Shown here: positions 5,618 to 10,617 of the stretch, in pieces
Layout: each line of letters starts with the position of its first letter
How positions within the stretch are numbered: position 1 is the stretch's first letter
Source: an uncultured Collinsella sp.
Lineage (GTDB): Bacteria > Actinomycetota > Coriobacteriia > Coriobacteriales > Coriobacteriaceae
NCBI GenBank assembly: GCA_902494135.1
Contig: CABUSE010000038.1
Location: 1-10,617 of the forward strand
Length of the DNA stretch: 10,617 nucleotides
Reading direction: 5' to 3'
The notes under the pieces: generated by a model
Told to the model about the DNA's origin: nothing
Seen by the model: the letters and a program-made list of their open reading frames with translations, nothing else
Database searches by the model: none
Translations under genes and position numbers: made by a program

Positions 5618-6724
5618 ATGACCATGTTCGCCCGCGATCTTTCCGTCGCGCACTACCGCAGCTTCGATAGCTATCGCCTTGCCCTGGACGAGGGCGTGAC
5701 GATACTTGCGGGACCCAACGCGGCGGGAAAGACCAATCTCATAGAGGCGCTGCAGCTGCTGACGAGCGGCGCCTCGTTTAGGCATCCGACCGCAGCCGAG
5801 CTCGTCCATGACGGCGTGGGCTCGTGCAAGGTCGAGCTGAGGCTCGAGGGCGACGGCCGCGTGCTTGATATGGGATTGAGCGCGGAGGACGGTAAACGCT
5901 CGTTTAGCCGCAACGGCAAGAGATGCTCTGCCGCCGGTGTGCGCGGGGTTCTGCCGAGCGTGCTGTTTTGCCCCGACCATCTGGACATGGTTAAGCGAGG
6001 CGCCAGTGTGCGCCGCGCCGCCCTCGACGACTTTGGCATGCAACTGAGCGCACGCTATGCCGATCTTGCGAGCACCTATGGTCGCTGCGTGACCCAGCGT
6101 AACGCCTTGCTCAAGGAGGCCTGGTGCTGCCGCGAGATGCTCGGCGCGTGGAACGATTCGATTGCCCGCGCGGGCGCGGCTCTGCTCGTGCACCGGTTGG
6201 CCCTGCTCGACCGGCTGGCGGGCCATGTGCGTACTGCCTACGGGCAAGTGGCGTCCGGTGAAGCCGCCAACGTGTCCTATGCGTCCACGCTGGGGGATTT
6301 GCCCCAGGTCGATGATCGCGAAGAGCTGAAGGGCTGGGCGTACGAGCGCATGCTGGCTGCCCTTGATGAGCACGCCGACGAGGAAATTCGCCGCGGCGTG
6401 ACGTTGGTGGGACCGCATCGCGACGAGATTGAGTTTGCTGTGGCGGGTCGCTCCGCCCGTTCATTTGCCAGCCAAGGTCAGCAGCGAACGTTGGTTCTGG
6501 CCTGGAAGGTGGCGGAGGTGGCCGTGGCTCGCGATGTCCTGGGCACCGCCCCACTGCTGCTTTTGGACGACGTGATGAGCGAACTCGACGGCGAACGCCG
6601 CGGTGCTTTCCTGCGGCTGATCGGCGATGATATCCAGACGGTCATAACCACGACCAACCTGGGGTACTTTACCGATGACCTGCTTGATCGAGCCAAGGTG
6701 GTGAGCATGGGTGAGACGTGCTAA
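5618..6724 (+). CDS. recF: DNA replication and repair protein RecF
   Basis: A 368-residue SMC-like ATPase that helps load RecA at single-strand gaps with RecO and RecR. Walker A is GPNAAGKTN at 32-40, after the typical N-terminal LSVAHYRSFDSY. The ABC-type signature SQGQQR is at 285-290, and Walker B LLLLDDVMSELD ends at about 324 with D317 and D318. Length is normal for RecF. I chose the ATG at 5618, 10 bases after the dnaN stop; a second ATG at 5624 is equally plausible because neither has a clear ribosome binding site. Translational coupling to dnaN is likely. The 3' end overlaps the next gene by 14 bases. Confidence 0.96.
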   Translation: MTMFARDLSVAHYRSFDSYRLALDEGVTILAGPNAAGKTNLIEALQLLTSGASFRHPTAAELVHDGVGSCKVELRLEGDGRVLDMGLSAEDGKRSFSRNGKRCSAAGVRGVLPSVLFCPDHLDMVKRGASVRRAALDDFGMQLSARYADLASTYGRCVTQRNALLKEAWCCREMLGAWNDSIARAGAALLVHRLALLDRLAGHVRTAYGQVASGEAANVSYASTLGDLPQVDDREELKGWAYERMLAALDEHADEEIRRGVTLVGPHRDEIEFAVAGRSARSFASQGQQRTLVLAWKVAEVAVARDVLGTAPLLLLDDVMSELDGERRGAFLRLIGDDIQTVITTTNLGYFTDDLLDRAKVVSMGETC

Positions 6725-7274
6725 TTACGAGCGCGAGAGCGAAACGGTCGCCTTCAGTGGCTTGTTGAACGCAGAGCGCCAGCGCATCCTGGCGGCTGCG
6801 ACCCCTGAGCGCCGTGCGCAGATGGAGGCCGCCGAGGAGTCGCGCGCGGTCTATCGCGCGTGGAACGCGGTGTGCTCGGGCACGCGCGAGGGGCGGCATG
6901 TGACGGGCCTGCGCTACCTGCCCGAGTCCAATGAGCTGCTGGTATATCTCGACTCGCCCTCGTGGACGCAGGAAATGACGTTGTTGCGCGAGATCATCCG
7001 CGCGCGCATGGAGCGCGCCGGTGCGCATGTGGATGGCCTGGTGTTCAAAACCACCGCGCCCGGTCACACGCCGCCCGCCGCCAAGGAGCGCCTTCGCCCA
7101 GCGGCGACCGAGCGCCCGCCGGCCCCACACGCCGACCTCAGCGATGCCGAGCGCACCGAGATTGAGCGCCAAGTGGCGCCCATCGAAGACCAAAAACTGC
7201 GCGAGGCCCTCGAGAACGCCATGAGAGCCAGTGCCGAGTGGGCCAAGGGCGTGCAAAGCAAAAAAGAGCCTTAA
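6711..7274 (+). CDS. dciA: DUF721 protein, probable DciA-type helicase loader/operator
   Basis: A 187-residue protein with a DUF721 domain at about 45-120. Visible family features are the YRAWNAVCSG segment, the ELLVYLDSPSWTQEMTLL strand-and-helix with its conserved Trp, and LVFKTT at the domain end. Flanking regions are charged and probably disordered, with a Pro/Ala/Arg-rich stretch at about 118-140. DUF721 proteins of the DciA type associate with the replicative helicase DnaB in bacteria lacking DnaC/DnaI loaders. In mycobacteria the DciA gene sits in this same recF-gyrB interval. The GTG start at 6711 overlaps recF by 14 bases, implying coupling. Family membership is well supported; the helicase role is inferred from homology and position. 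Confidence 0.88.
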   Translation: MRRANYERESETVAFSGLLNAERQRILAAATPERRAQMEAAEESRAVYRAWNAVCSGTREGRHVTGLRYLPESNELLVYLDSPSWTQEMTLLREIIRARMERAGAHVDGLVFKTTAPGHTPPAAKERLRPAATERPPAPHADLSDAERTEIERQVAPIEDQKLREALENAMRASAEWAKGVQSKKEP

Positions 7275-7300
7275 ATCGCATCTGGTGGCCTTGTAGAGCC

Positions 7301-7330
7301 AAATACCCTCGTTCCCGAGGGTATTTTTTT
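7301..7330 (+). terminator. Rho-independent terminator after dciA
   Basis: A perfect 11-base-pair stem (7301-7311 with 7316-7326, AAATACCCTCG/CGAGGGTATTT), a TTCC loop and a run of seven T (7324-7330). It lies 26 bases after the dciA stop and should end the dnaN-recF-dciA transcript, separating it from gyrB-gyrA. Confidence 0.93.
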
Positions 7331-7356
7331 ACGATAAACTAGTAAGGCTGTACACA
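7328..7356 (+). promoter_or_regulatory. Possible gyrB-gyrA promoter (weak match)
   Basis: A promoter is expected here because a strong terminator precedes gyrB. The best spaced pair I see is TTTACG (7328-7333), 17 bases, TACACA (7351-7356), a poor match to consensus. TAAACT (7335-7340) is an alternative -10. Gyrase promoters are often supercoiling-sensitive and sub-optimal, but the exact elements are uncertain. Confidence 0.25.
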
Positions 7357-7379
7357 TTTTCTTGACTGAAGGAGGACGT

Positions 7380-9395
7380 GTGGCAAACGAAAACGATTAC
7401 GATGGCGGCGAGATTAAGATTCTCGAAGGTCTCGAGGCCGTTCGTAAGCGCCCGGGCATGTATATCGGCTCGACGAGCGCCAGCGGTCTGCATCACCTGG
7501 TGTGGGAGATCGTTGACAACTCCGTCGACGAGGCCATGGCCGGTTTCTGCACCGAGATCCAGGTGACGGTCCACGCCGACAACTCCATCACGGTCGTCGA
7601 CAACGGGCGCGGTATCCCCGTCGACGAGCACCCTGTTAAAAAGATCCCGACGCTCGAGGTCGTCATGACGATTTTGCACGCCGGCGGTAAGTTCGATAAT
7701 TCGGCCTATAAGGTCTCGGGCGGCCTGCACGGCGTTGGCATCTCCGTCGTCAACGCACTGTCCAAGCGCGTGGTCGTTCAGGTTCGTCGCGACGGCAACA
7801 CCTACGAGATGGAGTTCTCGCGCGGCAAGACCGTCAAGAAGATGGAGGTCGTGGGCACCTCGGATTCGACGGGCACCACCGTCACCTTCTGGCCCGACGA
7901 CGAGATCTTCGAGACCTGCATTTACGATTTCGATACGCTGCACAACCGTCTGCAGGAGACGGCGTTCCTCAATAAGAACCTCAAAATCGTGCTGACTGAC
8001 GAGCGCGAGTCTACTCCCCACGTGGAGGAGTTTTGCTACGAGGGCGGCATCATCGACTTCGTCAAGTTCCTTAACGAGGGCAAGGACGTCCCCGAGGCCT
8101 TTAAGGAGCCTATCTACATCGAGGGCAAATCGGACCCGGACGCACCTGTGGCCAAGATGGGCGAGGTTGAGGTTTCCCTGCAGTGGAATAGCGGCTACGG
8201 CGAGAACGTCATGTCGTTTGCCAACGACATCTACACCCCCGAGGGCGGCATGCACCTTGAGGGCTTCCGCACCGCGCTCACCCGCGTGATCAACGACTAT
8301 GCGCGCAAGCAGAACCTGCTCAAGGAAAAAGACGCCAATCTGACCGGCGACGATGTGCGCGAGGGCCTTTCGGCCGTTATCTCGGTCAAGCTGCCCGATC
8401 CGCAGTTTGAGGGCCAGACCAAGGCCAAGCTCGGCAGCTCCTATATGCGCGCGCTGACGCTCAAGATCGTGACCGACGGCCTTGCCGATTACCTCGAGGA
8501 GCACCCTAAGCCCGCTCGCGAGATCGTCAAGAAGGCGCAGCAGGCCTGCAAGGCGCGCAATGCCGCCCGCAAGGCGCGCGAGGCGACCCGCCGCAAGAGC
8601 CTGCTCGAGACGGCGTCCCTGCCCGGTAAGCTCGCCGACTGCTCGGTGCGCGATGCCGAGCTGACCGAGCTCTTCATCGTAGAGGGCGACTCGGCAGGCG
8701 GTTCGGCCAAGGACGGCCGTCGCCGAGACATCCAGGCGATTCTGCCCCTGCGCGGCAAGATTTTGAACGTCGAGCGCGTTGGTGACCATCGCGCGTTCTC
8801 GAGTGACACCATCCAGTCGCTGATTACCGCGATCGGCTGCGGCGTCACGACGAGTGCCGGCGCCGGCGGCGATTTCGATATCACCAAGGCGCGCTACCAC
8901 AAGATCATCATCATGACCGATGCAGACGTCGACGGCGCGCATATCCGCATCCTGCTGCTGACGTTCTTCTACAAGTACATGCGTCCGCTGATCGATGCCG
9001 GCTACGTCTATGTTGCCTGCCCGCCCATCTTTGGCATTAAGGTGCGCAACAAGATCCACTACGTGTATCCCAACGGCCGCCAGCCCGAAGACGAGATCCT
9101 GCGCGATACCATCCAGAGTCTGGGCCTGAACCCCGATGATAACGACGAGGACGGCAAGATCACCAAAAAGCGCAAGGGCTATACCGTCCAGCGCTACAAG
9201 GGCCTGGGCGAGATGGACCCCAAACAGCTTGCCTCGACGACGATGGACCCAAAGACCCGCATTCTGCAGCGTGTGTCGATCGAGGACGCCGTGGTGGCGG
9301 ACCGCGCCGTGCGCGAGCTGATGGGTTCCGAGGTCGGCTATCGCCGCGAGTACATCGAGAAGCATGCACATGATGCACGATTCCTTGACGCTTAA
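7380..9395 (+). CDS. gyrB: DNA gyrase subunit B
   Basis: A 671-residue ATPase subunit of gyrase, which with GyrA introduces negative supercoils. The GHKL ATPase domain has E43 and N47 (WEIVDNSVDEA), D74 in DNGRGIP, and GGLHGVG at 114-120. The TOPRIM domain has EGDSAGGSAK from E435 and the metal-binding DADVDGAH at 514-521. The C-terminal QRYKGLGEMDPKQL that contacts GyrA is present. All catalytic residues looked for are intact, and the LPLRGKILNVE region shows no obvious quinolone-resistance change. I chose the GTG at 7380: AGGAGG ends 4 bases upstream, the same spacing as for gyrA. A TTG at 7362 is in frame but would place the ribosome binding site inside the gene. gyrA follows after 11 bases. 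Confidence 0.98.
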   Translation: MANENDYDGGEIKILEGLEAVRKRPGMYIGSTSASGLHHLVWEIVDNSVDEAMAGFCTEIQVTVHADNSITVVDNGRGIPVDEHPVKKIPTLEVVMTILHAGGKFDNSAYKVSGGLHGVGISVVNALSKRVVVQVRRDGNTYEMEFSRGKTVKKMEVVGTSDSTGTTVTFWPDDEIFETCIYDFDTLHNRLQETAFLNKNLKIVLTDERESTPHVEEFCYEGGIIDFVKFLNEGKDVPEAFKEPIYIEGKSDPDAPVAKMGEVEVSLQWNSGYGENVMSFANDIYTPEGGMHLEGFRTALTRVINDYARKQNLLKEKDANLTGDDVREGLSAVISVKLPDPQFEGQTKAKLGSSYMRALTLKIVTDGLADYLEEHPKPAREIVKKAQQACKARNAARKAREATRRKSLLETASLPGKLADCSVRDAELTELFIVEGDSAGGSAKDGRRRDIQAILPLRGKILNVERVGDHRAFSSDTIQSLITAIGCGVTTSAGAGGDFDITKARYHKIIIMTDADVDGAHIRILLLTFFYKYMRPLIDAGYVYVACPPIFGIKVRNKIHYVYPNGRQPEDEILRDTIQSLGLNPDDNDEDGKITKKRKGYTVQRYKGLGEMDPKQLASTTMDPKTRILQRVSIEDAVVADRAVRELMGSEVGYRREYIEKHAHDARFLDA

Positions 9396-9406
9396 GAGGA
9401 GGTAAC

Positions 9407-10617
9407 GTGGCAGACGATATCAACAATAACGAGGGTATGGACGAGGCCGGCGATGCCGGTATGCCCGATGATCTGAAGCGCCTGCTTGCCCGTGCTGAGC
9501 AGGGCGAGGACGGCGATCCGGACGCCTATAACCCCGATGCCGATGATGATGAGGAAGAGGACGACGACGGTGAGCTCGAGGAGAGCTTTGGCGAAGTCGA
9601 TCGTGGCGCCTCGGCCGGCGAGGACATCAACGGCGGCCAGCTCCAGATTTCGGAGTTCGGTCGCGAGATGAAGCAGTCGTTCATCGAGTATTCGATGTCG
9701 GTTATCACAGCGCGTGCCCTGCCGGACGTGCGCGACGGCTTAAAGCCGGTACACCGCCGCATCCTGTACGCGATGAACGAGAGCGGCATCTACCCCAACC
9801 GCCCACACAAAAAGTCGGCCTGGACGGTCGGCGAAGTTATCGGTAAGTACCACCCGCACGGTGACTTTGCGGTCTACGAGGCCATGGTCCGCCTGGCGCA
9901 GTGGTTCTCCATGCGCACGCCGCTCATCGACGGTCACGGCAACTTCGGCAACATCGATGGCGACGGCGCGGCGGCCATGCGTTACACCGAGAGCCGCCTG
10001 GCCAAGCCCGCCATGGAACTGCTGCGTGACTTGCAGAAGGATACCGTCGACTGGCAGCCCAACTACGACGAATCGCTCGCCGAGCCCGTGGCACTGCCTG
10101 CGCGCTTCCCCAACCTGCTGGTCAACGGCAGCCAGGGCATCGCCGTCGGCATGGCCACCAACATCGCCCCGCATAACCTCACCGAGGCGATCGAGGCCAC
10201 CTGCTACCTGATCGACAACCCCGACGCCACCGTCGACGAGCTCATGCAGATCATGCCCGGTCCGGACTTCCCCACCGGCGCCATCATCATGGGCAGCGCC
10301 GGCATTAAGCAGAGCTACGAGACCGGCCGCGGCTCCATTACCGTGCGTGCCAAGGCACATGTGGAGTCCACCAAGACCGGCCGCAGCCGCCTGGTCTTTA
10401 CCGAGATTCCCTACATGGTCAACAAGGGCACCCTGCAGGAGAAGATCGCCCAACTCGTCAACGACAAGCGCATTGAGGGCATCTCGGATATGCGCGATGA
10501 GTCCAACCAGAAGGGCATCCGTCTGGTCATCGAGCTCAAGAAGGGCGTCATTCCGCAGGTCGTGCTCAACAACCTGTATAAGTACACCTCGCTGCAGACG
10601 ACCTTTGGCGCCAACAA
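9407..10617 (+). CDS. gyrA: DNA gyrase subunit A, N-terminal part, with acidic N-terminal extension
   Basis: About 403 residues are present; the gene continues past the right edge. The breakage-reunion core begins near residue 88 (MKQSFIEYSMSVI), with LPDVRDGLKPVHRR, the KYHPHGD segment, and the catalytic tyrosine Y193 in AAMRYTE (E. coli Y122). Numbering is offset by 71 from E. coli because of a long N-terminal extension rich in Asp and Glu (notably 45-60, DADDDEEEDDDGELEE). The GTG start is backed by AGAGGAGG ending 4 bases upstream, so the extension is probably translated. The residue equivalent to E. coli Ser83 is F154 (codon TTT), and that of Asp87 is E158. Glu is normal at the latter site in many Gram-positives; Phe at the former is a recognised quinolone-resistance substitution. 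Confidence 0.97.
   Translation, partial: MADDINNNEGMDEAGDAGMPDDLKRLLARAEQGEDGDPDAYNPDADDDEEEDDDGELEESFGEVDRGASAGEDINGGQLQISEFGREMKQSFIEYSMSVITARALPDVRDGLKPVHRRILYAMNESGIYPNRPHKKSAWTVGEVIGKYHPHGDFAVYEAMVRLAQWFSMRTPLIDGHGNFGNIDGDGAAAMRYTESRLAKPAMELLRDLQKDTVDWQPNYDESLAEPVALPARFPNLLVNGSQGIAVGMATNIAPHNLTEAIEATCYLIDNPDATVDELMQIMPGPDFPTGAIIMGSAGIKQSYETGRGSITVRAKAHVESTKTGRSRLVFTEIPYMVNKGTLQEKIAQLVNDKRIEGISDMRDESNQKGIRLVIELKKGVIPQVVLNNLYKYTSLQTTFGAN

Noticed and set aside
7039..7047. TGTTCAAAA, one mismatch from a reverse-strand box, inside dciA
   Set aside because: It is a single isolated match without the AGTT/GG flanks and lies in coding sequence, so it is likely chance.
7329..9371. 680-codon minus-strand open frame opposite gyrB
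   Set aside because: It is a shadow frame typical of GC-rich genes; gyrB on the plus strand has all catalytic motifs.

Overview
This window is the replication-origin (oriC) neighbourhood of a bacterial chromosome. Gene order, GC-rich codon use, a helicase-loader gene (dciA, DUF721) between recF and gyrB, and the protein sequences point to a high-GC Actinomycetota, most likely Coriobacteriia and perhaps Collinsella. That assignment is inferred from recall of families, not from a search.

Left part (1-930, minus strand): the classic rpmH-rnpA-yidD-yidC cluster, read leftward away from the origin. It makes ribosomal protein L34, the RNase P protein, the YidD membrane-insertion factor and the start of the YidC insertase. 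A strong sigma-70-type promoter (900-929) and a GC-rich leader hairpin (856-873) precede rpmH.

Origin (about 930-1172 and 4266-4503, with extra sites inside genes): the 11-mer AGTTYTCAACA occurs six times: three times upstream, twice inside the coding sequence of the first rightward gene, and once downstream of dnaA. These look like lineage-specific DnaA boxes (TTTTCAACA instead of TTATCCACA). The DnaA recognition helix is altered in parallel (GNRNHSTV instead of GGRDHTTV). Between dnaA and dnaN lie five contiguous DnaA-trio-like triplets and an AT-rich stretch, the best candidate for the unwinding site. The origin therefore looks split around dnaA, as in Bacillus.

Right part (1173-10617, plus strand): an unusual gene for a GHKL-ATPase / Gln-Pro-rich linker / winged-helix protein, then dnaA, dnaN, recF, dciA, a rho-independent terminator, gyrB and the first third of gyrA. 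Together these provide initiation (DnaA), probable helicase loading (DciA), processivity (DnaN), gap repair (RecF) and supercoiling control (gyrase). The GHKL/winged-helix protein is the least explained component and the best candidate for an undescribed origin-linked regulator. GyrA carries an acidic N-terminal extension and a Phe at the position equivalent to E. coli Ser83, a known quinolone-resistance site.

No rRNA, tRNA, CRISPR array, insertion sequence or prophage was seen.
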